A stretch of 64,000 nucleotides of DNA from Pseudomonas putida. Its GTDB lineage: Bacteria; Pseudomonadota; Gammaproteobacteria; Pseudomonadales; Pseudomonadaceae. The notes beneath the pieces were generated by a model. That model did no database searches. It saw nothing but the letters and a program-made list of their open reading frames with translations, and was not told where the DNA came from. A program made the position numbers and the translations under genes. The stretch covers positions 4,960,001-5,024,000 of the forward strand of contig NZ_CP011789.1 of the NCBI RefSeq assembly GCF_001636055.1. The letters are read 5' to 3'. This document shows positions 9,183 through 18,114 of the stretch, in pieces. The number at the start of each line of letters is the position of its first letter. Position 1 is the stretch's first letter.

Positions 9183-10883
9183 ATGTTTCTCTCCCGCTGG
9201 TTGCCCGGCCTGGCCAACCTCCTGCACTACCGTCGCGAGTGGTTCCACGCCGACCTGCAGGCGGGCCTGTCGGTGGCCGCGATCCAGATCCCGATCGCCA
9301 TCGCCTACGCGCAGATCGTCGGCCTGCCGCCGCAGTACGGCCTGTATGCCTGCGTACTACCGATGATGGTCTACGCCCTGATCGGCAGCTCGCGGCAATT
9401 GATGGTCGGCCCCGACGCCGCCACTTGCGCGATGATCGCCGGGGCTGTGGCGCCCTTGGCAATGGGCGATCCGCAGCGCATCGCCGAATTGTCGGTGATC
9501 GTCACGGTACTGGTCGGGGTGATGCTGATCGCGGCAGGCCTGGCCCGCGCCGGGTTCATCGCCAGCTTCTTCTCGCGGCCGATCCTGATCGGCTACCTCA
9601 ACGGTATCGGCCTGAGCCTGATTGCCGGGCAACTGTCGAAAGTGGTCGGGTTCCGCATCGAGGGCGATGGCTTCGTGCTGAGTCTGATCAATTTCCTCGA
9701 GCGCCTGGGTGAGATCCACTGGCTGACCCTGGTCATCGGCCTCGGTGGCCTGGCCCTGCTGATCTGGCTGCCCAGGCGCTATCCGAGGTTGCCTGCGGCA
9801 CTGGTGACTGTGGCAGTGTTCACCGTGCTAGCAGCCCTGTTCGGTCTCGACCGATTCGGCGTAGCGATCCTGGGCCCAGTGCCTGCGGGCATCCCGGAGC
9901 TGGCCTGGCCCCAGAGCAACCTGGCCGAAACCAAGAGCCTGCTGCGCGACGCGCTGGGTATCGCCACGGTCAGCTTCTGCAGCGCCATGCTCACCGCGCG
10001 CAGTTTCGCCGCGCGGCATGGCTACGCGATCAATGCCAACCACGAGTTCGTCGCCTTGGGTGTGAGCAACCTGGCCGCTGGCATTTCCCAGGGCTTCGCC
10101 ATCAGCGGAGCAGACTCGCGCACCGCGGTCAACGACATGGTCGGTGGCAAGAGCCAGTTGGTGGGCATCATCGCCGCGCTGGTGATCGCGCTGATCCTGC
10201 TGTTCTTCACCGCTCCCATGGCCTGGATCCCCCAGGCCGCCCTGGGCGCCGTGCTGTTGATGGCTGGCTGGGGTCTGATCGACTTGAAGTCGCTGGGCAA
10301 GATCCGGCGCCTGAGCCGCTTCGAGTTCTGGCTGTGCCTGCTGACCACCATCGGCGTGCTTGGCCTGGGCGTGCTGCCAGGCATCGTCTTCGCCGTGACC
10401 CTGGCCATCCTGCGTCTGCTCTACACCATCTACCAACCCACCGATGCCGTGCTCGGCTGGGTACCGGGTATCGAAGGCCAGGTCGACGTACGCCAGCATC
10501 AGGACGCACGCACGGTACCTGGCCTGGTGGTGTACCGCTTCGATGACGCGATCCTGTTCTTCAACGCCGACTACTTCAAGATGCGTCTGCTCGAAGCCCT
10601 GCAGCGCGAGCCCGAGCCCAAGGCTGTGCTGTTCGATGCCGAGGCCGTGACCAGCATCGACGTCAGCGGCATCGCCGCCCTGCGCGAAGTGCGCGACACC
10701 TTGCAAGCGCAAGGCGTGCATTTCGCCATCGCCCGCGCCCGCGGCACCTTCCTGCGCATGCTGGTGCGCTCGGGGATGGCGCGGGAGATGGAAGACAAGC
10801 TGCTGTTCGGCTCGGTCCGCGCCGGTATCCGCGCCTATCGGGTGTGGCGTAACAGGGAGCGGCGTGAGCAGGGAGCGGAATGA
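9183..10883 (+). CDS. SulP-family anion permease with STAS domain
   Basis: An inner-membrane SLC26/SulP transporter of 566 residues, probably for sulfate, bicarbonate or another small anion. About 12-14 membrane segments run from residue 25 to about 430. The family signature sits near the start (AIQIPIAIAYAQIVGLPPQYGLYA). A cytosolic STAS domain follows (about 440-550) with the loop TSIDVSGIAAL. ATG at 9183 is chosen because the protein then opens with the typical SulP N-terminus; an earlier in-frame ATG at 9057 would add 42 unrelated residues. Substrate cannot be told from sequence. Confidence 0.9.
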   Translation: MFLSRWLPGLANLLHYRREWFHADLQAGLSVAAIQIPIAIAYAQIVGLPPQYGLYACVLPMMVYALIGSSRQLMVGPDAATCAMIAGAVAPLAMGDPQRIAELSVIVTVLVGVMLIAAGLARAGFIASFFSRPILIGYLNGIGLSLIAGQLSKVVGFRIEGDGFVLSLINFLERLGEIHWLTLVIGLGGLALLIWLPRRYPRLPAALVTVAVFTVLAALFGLDRFGVAILGPVPAGIPELAWPQSNLAETKSLLRDALGIATVSFCSAMLTARSFAARHGYAINANHEFVALGVSNLAAGISQGFAISGADSRTAVNDMVGGKSQLVGIIAALVIALILLFFTAPMAWIPQAALGAVLLMAGWGLIDLKSLGKIRRLSRFEFWLCLLTTIGVLGLGVLPGIVFAVTLAILRLLYTIYQPTDAVLGWVPGIEGQVDVRQHQDARTVPGLVVYRFDDAILFFNADYFKMRLLEALQREPEPKAVLFDAEAVTSIDVSGIAALREVRDTLQAQGVHFAIARARGTFLRMLVRSGMAREMEDKLLFGSVRAGIRAYRVWRNRERREQGAE

Positions 10884-11001
10884 CAGAAGCGGATTACATG
10901 AGGATCAGAACTCAGCACGGTGCGTAAATTACTTTCAGTCATTCGCGTGGGCACACCGCACCCGCAACGTGCGAGACACCCGTCCTCCATTGGAGCCCGG
11001 T

Positions 11002-11289
11002 ATGAACCGTTTCTTCGACGAATTGATGGAAAGCGTCCAACAGATGGATGAGATCATTCACGGCAAATGCCAAGCTTCGCGCCAGTTCGAGGTGAATGCA
11101 GTACAAGTGAAGAGCATTCGCGAGGCAACCGGCCTGTCACAGGCCCGGTTCGCCGAAATGATCGATGTGCAGGTCGCCACTTTGCGTAACTGGGAGCAAG
11201 GCCGCAGGGAACCCACAGGGCCGGCAAAAGCCCTGTTACGTGCGATTTACAATGATCCTGATCATGTACTCAAGGCGCTTTCCCACTGA
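11002..11289 (+). CDS. NadS/HigA-like XRE antitoxin, apparently orphan
   Basis: A 95-residue DNA-binding protein. An N-terminal segment (FFDELMESVQQMDEI) is followed by a Cro/C1-type helix-turn-helix, roughly residues 34-85, with VKSIREATGLSQARFAEM and VATLRNWEQGRR. This is the layout of NadS/HigA-type antitoxins of reversed toxin-antitoxin pairs, in which the RelE/HigB-like toxin gene precedes the antitoxin. Here the 118 bases upstream are too short for a toxin and no toxin-like frame is present on either side. It may therefore be a domesticated regulator or the survivor of a decayed pair. Confidence 0.82.
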   Translation: MNRFFDELMESVQQMDEIIHGKCQASRQFEVNAVQVKSIREATGLSQARFAEMIDVQVATLRNWEQGRREPTGPAKALLRAIYNDPDHVLKALSH

Positions 11290-11458
11290 CACCCATACAC
11301 GTTCCAAGAGCACTACCCAATGGCGCGCGGCCCTACGCCTGCGTCACGCTCGCCATCCCCTTGCAGATCAGAGTGATCAATCCGCATAGCAAGCAGCCGG
11401 GTACTTCACCTGTTCCACCTCATGCACCTTGGCCAGCAAAAAATCGCGCCGTATGAGT

Positions 11459-11528
11459 GCGGGCTTGTCTCGCGATCACCGGCTAACCCGGTGTCCTCCA
11501 TCGCGGTTCTTTTCACCGACAAGCCCGC
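11459..11528. repeat. Nested palindromic REP-like element
   Basis: Outer arms GCGGGCTTGTC (11459-11469) and GACAAGCCCGC (11518-11528) are perfect. Inside lie CGCGAT/ATCGCG (11471-11476 with 11500-11505) and CACCGG/CCGGTG (11477-11482 with 11488-11493). The three nested stems are all perfect. It lies between the antitoxin gene and the convergent glpQ-like gene. Confidence 0.7.
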
Positions 11529-11555
11529 GCCTACAGAGGCTTCGTGCTGCTGCGA

Positions 11556-12626
11556 TCAGTAACCCAGCGCCTTCAACAACTGCGCCTCGGCCGGTACCTG
11601 CGCACGCCCATAAAAACGCAGCAGTTCCCCGGCCCGGTTGGTGAAGATACCATCCACCCCCGCCTTCATCGCCTTGTCGAAGTCCACGCGCTCATCGAGG
11701 GTGTAGACATGCACCAGCAAGCCACGCTCATGGCTGGCCTGGTTCATCCATGGCTTGATCAGATCGGCATAGCTCTGCTCGCCCAGATTGCTGCGCACCG
11801 CCGAAGGCCCCGTACCGATGGCGCCACCGGCCTTGGCCGCATCCAGCCAACGGAGGAATTCCTCACGGTCCTTTGGTTCCTGGCGGGCATAGAACGCGGC
11901 CTTGTCCTGTTCAGCGGAATCGGCAAAATCCTTGCCCGACTTCGGCTCGATGCTGTCCTTGCCGATCCACAGCAGCAGGATCTTCGGCACCTGTGGCATC
12001 TGCTGGTGCAGCAGCGCCAGGCTGTTGCGATCGAACGTCTGCAGGATCACCCGGCCCGGTTTGTCGAGCCATCCGCGAGCCTCGAGTTTTTCCTTGAGCT
12101 GCTTCTCGATGCCCGGAAACTGCTTGGGCACCTTGGTCTCGATGTACAGCCCCGGATGGCGCTCGGGGTTGCCTTCGGCGATATCGATCACTTCGTCCAG
12201 CGTCAGGATCTGCAGCTTGCCGAACGATTCACGGGCACGATCCGGATAGGCCTTGTTGAACCAGCTGCCGGCATCGAGCGACTTCAACTCGGCGAGGGTG
12301 AAATCGCTGACCGGGCTCTTCGCCCGCTCGGGGAAGCGCTCGGCCACATCGCTGGTACGCGCCAGCACATCGTCATGCACCACCACCAGCACGTTGTCAC
12401 GGGTGCGCTGCAGGTCGAGCTCCAGGTAGTCGGCGCCCAGTTCACGGGCCAGCAGGTAGGCCGCTCGCGTCGATTCGGGGGCATCGAAGGAGGCGCCGCG
12501 GTGGGCGATCACCGCCGGATGGGGAACATGCTGGGCCTTGGCCAGGGAGGGGCCATCGCTGGCGCCGGCGTTCATCGCGCAAAGGAGCAGGGCCAGGCCC
12601 ATTGCCGGAAGAGCAGGTATACGCAT
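11556..12626 (-). CDS. glpQ: Periplasmic glycerophosphodiester phosphodiesterase
   Basis: Hydrolyses glycerophosphodiesters to glycerol-3-phosphate and an alcohol, feeding phosphate and glycerol salvage. The 356-residue protein has a signal peptide (MRIPALPAMGLALLLCAMNAGA). A GDPD TIM barrel follows with HRGASFDAPEST (His42, Arg43, Glu52), the metal-site pair Glu69/Asp71 in ELDLQRT, and the catalytic His84 in VHDD. DGIFTNRAGELLRF closes the barrel. It lies alone, convergent to the antitoxin gene. The symbol reflects family membership; Pseudomonas can carry more than one GDPD. Confidence 0.92.
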   Translation of the reverse strand: MRIPALPAMGLALLLCAMNAGASDGPSLAKAQHVPHPAVIAHRGASFDAPESTRAAYLLARELGADYLELDLQRTRDNVLVVVHDDVLARTSDVAERFPERAKSPVSDFTLAELKSLDAGSWFNKAYPDRARESFGKLQILTLDEVIDIAEGNPERHPGLYIETKVPKQFPGIEKQLKEKLEARGWLDKPGRVILQTFDRNSLALLHQQMPQVPKILLLWIGKDSIEPKSGKDFADSAEQDKAAFYARQEPKDREEFLRWLDAAKAGGAIGTGPSAVRSNLGEQSYADLIKPWMNQASHERGLLVHVYTLDERVDFDKAMKAGVDGIFTNRAGELLRFYGRAQVPAEAQLLKALGY

Positions 12627-12754
12627 TCATCGATCCTCTTGGGCTGCGCGTTCAGAAGGGAAGCTGCGCAGCTGATTCCTTGGAGACGCAAGCCTCTCAC
12701 AGCTTGGATGACATGCTAAAGTCCCCGCGTTCACCCTTGCCCCACGGATGCGCG

Positions 12755-13774
12755 ATGCCCTCTCTCGATTCCCAGCTGGCCAACTGGCCCGATCTCAACG
12801 CCCGCCACTCCTGCACCGCCCTGCTGGTGGGCAATGGCGCCAGCCGGGTGCTGTGGAAGCCGTTCGGCTACTTCTCGCTGTTCGAACAGGCGCAGCGCGC
12901 GGGACGCAAGAGCGGCCTGGCGATCAGCGACCAGGCGCTGTTCAAGGCCTTGGGCACCGAGCTGTTCGAACCGGTGCTGAGCACCCTGAACACCACGGTA
13001 CGGGCCAATGCGGCCCTGGCGATCAACTCCACCGCGCCGCTGAACCGCTACTACTCGATCAAGGAAGCGCTGATCCACGCCACCCGGACGGTGCATCCGC
13101 CGCACACGCTGTTGTCGAGCGCCACCCTGGCGTCGATCAACGCCGCACTGCGCCAGTACCGCAGCGTCTACACCAGCAACTACGACCTGATCCTGCCCTG
13201 GGCCATCGAACATGCGCCACAAGGTTTCGCGCAGCTGTTCGATGACGAAGGCTTCTTCGATGTACGCCGCACCGCCAGCACCGGCACCCGGGTCCTGCAC
13301 CTGCACGGTGGCATGCACCTGCTCAAGCTGCCCGACGGCAGCACGCGACAGCGCAGCGCTGTCGGCAGCGAACTGCTCGACGGCTTCGCCGTGAACATCC
13401 CTGGCGAGGTGCCGCTCTTCGTCAACGAAGACCGCAGCGAGCAGAAACTGCGGGCGATCCGCAACTCGGACTATCTGTCCTGGAGCCTCGCGCAGTTGGC
13501 CACCGAACACGACGGTCTGTGCCTGTTCGGCCACCACCTGGACAGCAGCGACGAACACCTGCTGCAAGCCATTCACCAAGCACGCCCCAAGCACTTGAGC
13601 ATCGCCATCCGGCCACTGAACGAAGCTTCGATCATCAATCAGAAGCAGCACTTTTCCAAGCGCTTCGCCGATCTTGCTGGCGTTTCCCTGCACTTCTTCG
13701 ACGCCACCAGCCACCCGCTCGGCGCCGCGGAACTGGCACTGCCGGTGCCGTTGGCGCAAGCGCGACGTCACTGA
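12755..13774 (+). CDS. DUF4917 protein with SIR2-like motifs
   Basis: A 339-residue cytosolic protein of the DUF4917 type. Several motifs resemble SIR2-like NAD-binding folds: a glycine-rich loop LLVGNGASRVLW at 23-34, TSNYDLILPWA near 134, HLHGGMHLLK near 180, and a late LFGHHLDSSDEHLL that matches the usual G-x-S/D segment. That reading is mine and is not proven. ATG at 12755 is the first start near conserved sequence. The gene stands between glpQ and the FecI-type sigma factor with its own short upstream region. Function is unknown. Confidence 0.72.
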   Translation: MPSLDSQLANWPDLNARHSCTALLVGNGASRVLWKPFGYFSLFEQAQRAGRKSGLAISDQALFKALGTELFEPVLSTLNTTVRANAALAINSTAPLNRYYSIKEALIHATRTVHPPHTLLSSATLASINAALRQYRSVYTSNYDLILPWAIEHAPQGFAQLFDDEGFFDVRRTASTGTRVLHLHGGMHLLKLPDGSTRQRSAVGSELLDGFAVNIPGEVPLFVNEDRSEQKLRAIRNSDYLSWSLAQLATEHDGLCLFGHHLDSSDEHLLQAIHQARPKHLSIAIRPLNEASIINQKQHFSKRFADLAGVSLHFFDATSHPLGAAELALPVPLAQARRH

Positions 13775-13795
13775 CAATTCATCCGCGGCGATCTG

Positions 13796-13814
13796 GTAAA
13801 TGTAAATAATTCTC
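13796..13814. promoter_or_regulatory. Putative Fur box upstream of the fecI-like gene
   Basis: Nineteen bases beginning GTAAATGTAAAT match 13 of 19 positions of the Fur consensus (GATAATGATAATCATTATC). The site lies 48 bases before the sigma-factor ATG, where iron-Fur repression of a FecI-type gene would be expected. Confidence 0.55.
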
Positions 13815-13861
13815 GATAAGATCCGCACCCTTTCCTTCCCAGGCCAGCCCGGAAAGCGTGC

Positions 13862-14389
13862 ATGCAGCGCCTCAAGCCCGACCCAGCCACCCAGGACACC
13901 TGCCGCGGCTTCTATGCCGAGATCCTGCATTTCCTGCGCAAGCGCATGGACAATGCCAGTGACGCCGCCGACATGACCCAGGATGTCTTCACCCAATGGC
14001 TGGGCTACCGCGACCGGGCCAAGGTCGAGCAACCCCGCGCCTTTCTGTTCCAGGTGGCGCGCAACTTGCTGAGCGATCACTGGCGTCGGCAGAAGGTGCG
14101 CCATGCCGTGCTCGACGACCAGGCCCAGGACGAAACAGCGGCCGACAACGACCCGCTCGACCACGCCCAGCACGCGCAACGCCTGGATCAATTGCGTGAA
14201 GTGCTCGGCGAACTCTCGCCGCGGCGACGAGAAGCCCTTATGCTGCACCGCTTCGAAGGCCTGACCCAGGCACAGATCGCTGAACGCATGGATATTTCCG
14301 TAAGCATGGTCGAGAAGCACATCGCCGCCGCCCTGTTGCAATGCAAGCAACGGCTGGACAGTGACAATGGCAGGGAGCAGCCGCAATGA
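13862..14389 (+). CDS. FecI-type ECF sigma factor
   Basis: An iron-starvation extracytoplasmic-function sigma factor of 175 residues. Region 2 includes FLRKRMDNASDAADMTQDVF and QPRAFLFQVARNLLSDHWR. Region 4 includes LSPRRREALMLHRFEGLTQ, QIAERMDISVSMVEKH. It is expected to direct RNA polymerase to the receptor gene downstream when the receptor signals through FecR. It overlaps fecR by four bases (ATGA) and has a putative Fur box upstream. No frameshift is visible. Confidence 0.94.
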   Translation: MQRLKPDPATQDTCRGFYAEILHFLRKRMDNASDAADMTQDVFTQWLGYRDRAKVEQPRAFLFQVARNLLSDHWRRQKVRHAVLDDQAQDETAADNDPLDHAQHAQRLDQLREVLGELSPRRREALMLHRFEGLTQAQIAERMDISVSMVEKHIAAALLQCKQRLDSDNGREQPQ

Positions 14390-15339
14390 GCCTTATCGAC
14401 GACATCGACCAGCGCCCGATCGACGCCCAGGCGGCCAGTTGGTTCACGCGCAACCGCAATACGCCGTCGCGTGAGGAGCGCAAGGCTTTCGCCCTGTGGA
14501 TCCAGCACCCGGAGCATGCGCGCGCCTATCGGCAGTTCGAACAGCTGTGGGACGACCTGGCGGCGCTCAAGCAGGCCAGCCAGCCTGTCGCCCTGCCGAT
14601 ACGCCAGCCGCCGCGCTGGCGTCCGGCTCTGGCAATGGCTGCGGCGCTGCTGTGCGCGGTGCTGGCCAGCAACCTGGGCAGCACCACTGCACCGATGCAT
14701 CAGAACCTGGCGGCCAGCAACAGCATGCGCACCCTGCGCCTGCCCGATGGCAGCCAGTTGTTCGTCAACGCCCAGACCCGCCTGCGCCTGGACTTCACCG
14801 CCGAACAACGATTGATCAGCCTCGAACACGGCCAGCTGTACATCGAGGTGGCACCCGACAAGGAGCGCCCGCTGTTCGTCGATGCCGGCAGTGCCCGCGT
14901 GCGCGTGGTCGGCACCGGCTTCGACCTGCGCCGTGGAGACCGCGAGCTGGCCCTGAGCGTGGCCCACGGCCAGGTCGCCTTCGAGACCTCGGGCGAACAT
15001 CAGCCTGCGCTGCTGCTCGGTGCCGGACAACGGGTCACCTACGACACGGCACGCGGCACGCTGGTGCGTCAGGAGCTCGGGGAACAGCCGGTGGCCGACT
15101 GGCGCGATGGCCACGTGAGCTTTCGCAACCGTGAACTGGCGAGCCTGATCGACGAACTGAGCCTGTACCGCCAGCAACCGGTGCTGCTCGCCGATCCGAG
15201 CCTGGGCCGCTACAAGGTGTCGGGCAATCTCGATGTGCACGATCCCGATGCACTGCTCACCGCTCTGCCCGCGTTGCTCCCGGTAAAAACCACACTGCTC
15301 GGCGACGGCCGCCTGCGCATCGAACATCGCTCGAAATAA
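14386..15339 (+). CDS. FecR-type anti-sigma factor/signal transducer
   Basis: An inner-membrane regulator of 317 residues that relays the receptor signal to the partner sigma factor. The N-terminal cytosolic domain has the FecR family motif (AASWFTRNRNTPSREERKAF) and conserved tryptophans. A single membrane segment sits at about 82-102 (ALAMAAALLCAVLASNLG). The periplasmic FecR domain follows (LPDGSQLFVNAQTRLRLDF, VRVVGTGFDLRRGDRELAL). The C-terminal part (residues 245-317) would contact the receptor signalling domain. Translationally coupled to the sigma factor. Confidence 0.93.
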   Translation: MSLIDDIDQRPIDAQAASWFTRNRNTPSREERKAFALWIQHPEHARAYRQFEQLWDDLAALKQASQPVALPIRQPPRWRPALAMAAALLCAVLASNLGSTTAPMHQNLAASNSMRTLRLPDGSQLFVNAQTRLRLDFTAEQRLISLEHGQLYIEVAPDKERPLFVDAGSARVRVVGTGFDLRRGDRELALSVAHGQVAFETSGEHQPALLLGAGQRVTYDTARGTLVRQELGEQPVADWRDGHVSFRNRELASLIDELSLYRQQPVLLADPSLGRYKVSGNLDVHDPDALLTALPALLPVKTTLLGDGRLRIEHRSK

Positions 15340-15343
15340 ATTT

Positions 15344-15362
15344 GAGAATTTTTATCATTCGC
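15344..15362. promoter_or_regulatory. Putative Fur box upstream of the receptor gene
   Basis: GAGAATTTTTATCATTCGC matches 13 of 19 positions of the Fur consensus, directly after the fecR stop. A receptor promoter could therefore be repressed by iron independently of the sigma-factor operon. Confidence 0.5.
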
Positions 15363-15396
15363 AGGTGAGGGTTTTTCCCAACACCGCGTCTTCCTC

Positions 15397-15427
15397 CCCG
15401 CCTGCCGCGTGAACGGCGGGCTTTTTT
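15397..15427 (+). terminator. Intrinsic terminator between fecR and receptor
   Basis: CCCGCC (15397-15402) pairs with GGCGGG (15415-15420), followed by CTTTTTT. It separates the regulatory pair from the receptor, 28 bases before the receptor ATG and downstream of the second putative Fur box. Confidence 0.75.
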
Positions 15428-15454
15428 CCGGCCATTTGCCGTTTGGGGGAATCC

Positions 15455-18007
15455 ATGTTGCCTGCGTTGCGTCCGTTGAAAACCTTGCCCACTCGTCCCA
15501 CCCTGCTCGCCCTGTGCCTGGCTATCAGCCTGGCCGCCGAAGCCGCGCCGCAGCAGTTCGACCTGCCCGCCCTACCGCTGGCGCGCTCGCTGAGCCAACT
15601 GGCGCAGCAGGCCAAGGTCCAGCTGCTGTTCGACGAAGCCCTGCTGCACAACGCCCAGGCCCCGGCCCTGCAAGGTGCCTACGAGGCGCAGGATGCGATC
15701 GCCCGCCTGCTTGCCGGCAGCCGCTTCAGCATGGTGCGCATGGGCAACACCTACGTGGTGCGGCTCAACGAAGAGCAACCACAGGCCGACAACAGCATCC
15801 AGCTTGGCGCCATGAGCATCGTCGGCGACGGCCAGCAGATCGGACCGCAGAACGTCGGACGCTCGACCCTCAACCAGGAACAGATCGACCGCTACCAGCC
15901 CAGCAACATCCCCAGCGTGCTCGCCACTCTGCCAGGCGTGAACATGGGCGGCTCGGCCAAGCCGGGCGGGCAGACCATCAACATCTGGGGCCTGGGCGAC
16001 GCCGAAGACGTGCCGATGACCGTCGACGGCGCCACCAAGAGCGGCTTCGAACGCTACCAGCAAGGCACGGTTTTCATCGAGCCGGAGCTGATCAAGCACA
16101 TCGAGGTGGAAAAAGGCCCGCACTCGGTCAAGACCGGCAATGGCGGTTTCGGCGGCAGCGTCAACATGACCACCAAGGACGCCGGCGACCTGCTCCAGGA
16201 AGGGCGCAACAGCGGCGCGATGGTCAAGTACGGCTACGCCAGCAACGACCACCAGCAGGTGTACAGCTCGGCGCTGTTCGGTCGCACCGAGGATGGCCGC
16301 TTCGATGGCTTGGCCTACCTGACCAAGCGCGACGGCGGCGACATGAAGCTGGCCAGCAACATCCCCGATCCCCAAGGCCGCTACCCGATCAACCCCACGC
16401 GCCTGCCCAACAGCGCCCTCGACCTGGACGGCGCACTGTTCAAGGGCAACGTGCATTTCAACGAAGAGCACAGCCTGGGCTTCTCCTGGTCGCAGTCACA
16501 GAGCGAACGCTGGGCGCCGTTCTCGTCCACCGCCTACCCCACGCCGCCCACCGCCGCCGACATCAAGAAGTACGGCTACGAAGCGGCGCTCAAACGCTTC
16601 CTGGCCAACCGCACCACCACCGACACCACCTGGTCGACCACCTACACCTACCAGCCGATCGACAACCGCTGGGTCGACCTGGAAGTGAAGTACTCCGACT
16701 CCGACACCAAGCAGACCGACGAGCGCCTGGCCACGGCGTTCTTCCAGCCTGCCACCGGCGGGCGCAAGATGGACACCGAGTACCGCGACCGTATGCTCGC
16801 CGTGACCAACACCAGCCTGTTCGAGACCGGCGTGCTGGAGCACGCACTGACGGCGGGCGTGCAAGTGCGCCGCCACGACCGCGACACGCAGATGTGGATG
16901 CCGGGCGGCATCTACGACACGCCGCGCTACAACTACGGCCACTACCAGCCGTACTTCATGCCCAGCGGCAAGGTGCGGAGCCAGGGTTACTACCTGCAGG
17001 ATGCCGTCACCCTGGGTGACGTGACCATCACCCCGTCGCTGCGCTACGACCAGGTGACCAACGAGGGCAAGCCCAACGATGCCCCGCTGTACAACAACCC
17101 GGCCGCCGGCCACGACTACAGCGACAAGACCTACAGCGGCTGGTCGCCACGTCTGTCGGTGTTCTGGAAGGTCACGCCCAACACCGCCCTGTTCGCCGAC
17201 TACAGCAAGACCTGGCGGGCGCCGGTGCTGGACGAGCAGTACGAAGTCCAGGGCAGCGGCAGCCGCACAGCCACCAGCCGCAACCTGGACCCGGAGCGCA
17301 TCACCGCCCTGCGCGTGGGCAGCGTGTTCGACTTCGACAACCTGGTGCTGGCCAACGACAGCGCCCAGGTGCGCACCACACTGTTTCGCAACCACATCGA
17401 GGACGAGATCTTCAAGGCCACCGGCATCGGCTGCCCACAGCAACTGGTCACCGGTGGCAGCATTGCCAACACCTGTGGCGGCGGGCTGATGTCGAACTAC
17501 CGCAACATTGGCGATGTGGTGATCAAGGGCTTCGAGGTCGAGAGCTTCTACGATTCGACCTACCTGTTCGGCTCGGCGTCGTTCTCCTGGATCACCGGCC
17601 GTCACCAGGGCGCCTACACCAACCCCTGGGGCCCGGATGTGTGGGCCAAGGATATTCCCGCGCCGAAATGGATCACCACGCTGGGGGTGAAGATTCCGGC
17701 CTGGGATGCGCGGATCGGCTGGACCGCGCAGTTCGTGCGCAAGACCGACCGCCTGCCAAGCGACAAGTACTACGAGGGGCCGGCCAGCGTACTGGGTGAC
17801 CGTTACTACGATCAGTTCGCCAACAGCAGCTACCAGATCCACGGCCTGTTCGCCAATTGGAAGCCGCAGCAGGCCTACCTGAAAGGCACCGAGGTCAACC
17901 TGACGGTGGACAACCTGTTCAACGAGTCGGCCCGACCAGAGCTGTCGGGGGAGAATGCGCTGATGCAAGGGCGCAATGCCAAGATCAGCGTGACGCGGTT
18001 CTTCTGA
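15455..18007 (+). CDS. TonB-dependent receptor with signalling domain, possibly haem/HasR-like
   Basis: An outer-membrane ferric-compound transporter of 850 residues. Order: signal peptide to about residue 30; an STN signalling domain (about 32-105, FDLPALPLARSLSQLAQQA) that talks to FecR; a plug domain (about 125-240, IPSVLATLPGVNMGG and VEKGPHSVKTGNGGFGG); then a 22-strand barrel ending in aromatic VTRFF. Barrel motifs TWRAPVLDEQYE and NLDPERI resemble the FRAP/NPDL region of haem and haemoglobin receptors. No hasA haemophore gene is adjacent, so the haem call is tentative. The start is supported by GGGGA at 15446-15450. Confidence 0.88.
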   Translation: MLPALRPLKTLPTRPTLLALCLAISLAAEAAPQQFDLPALPLARSLSQLAQQAKVQLLFDEALLHNAQAPALQGAYEAQDAIARLLAGSRFSMVRMGNTYVVRLNEEQPQADNSIQLGAMSIVGDGQQIGPQNVGRSTLNQEQIDRYQPSNIPSVLATLPGVNMGGSAKPGGQTINIWGLGDAEDVPMTVDGATKSGFERYQQGTVFIEPELIKHIEVEKGPHSVKTGNGGFGGSVNMTTKDAGDLLQEGRNSGAMVKYGYASNDHQQVYSSALFGRTEDGRFDGLAYLTKRDGGDMKLASNIPDPQGRYPINPTRLPNSALDLDGALFKGNVHFNEEHSLGFSWSQSQSERWAPFSSTAYPTPPTAADIKKYGYEAALKRFLANRTTTDTTWSTTYTYQPIDNRWVDLEVKYSDSDTKQTDERLATAFFQPATGGRKMDTEYRDRMLAVTNTSLFETGVLEHALTAGVQVRRHDRDTQMWMPGGIYDTPRYNYGHYQPYFMPSGKVRSQGYYLQDAVTLGDVTITPSLRYDQVTNEGKPNDAPLYNNPAAGHDYSDKTYSGWSPRLSVFWKVTPNTALFADYSKTWRAPVLDEQYEVQGSGSRTATSRNLDPERITALRVGSVFDFDNLVLANDSAQVRTTLFRNHIEDEIFKATGIGCPQQLVTGGSIANTCGGGLMSNYRNIGDVVIKGFEVESFYDSTYLFGSASFSWITGRHQGAYTNPWGPDVWAKDIPAPKWITTLGVKIPAWDARIGWTAQFVRKTDRLPSDKYYEGPASVLGDRYYDQFANSSYQIHGLFANWKPQQAYLKGTEVNLTVDNLFNESARPELSGENALMQGRNAKISVTRFF

Positions 18008-18072
18008 TTGTCGCCAGTCGCGGTGGAGGCGAGTTTGTCGGGGCGCCGAACCACCGCGAACATTGGCGCTGA

Positions 18073-18103
18073 GCTTTTCGCGGGCAAGCCCGCTCCCACA
18101 GGG
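18073..18103. repeat. REP palindrome copy
   Basis: CTTTTCGCGGGCAAGCCCGC followed by TCCCACAGGG, a near-consensus copy between the convergent receptor and methyltransferase genes. Confidence 0.85.
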
Positions 18104-18114
18104 CCTGGCAGTAC

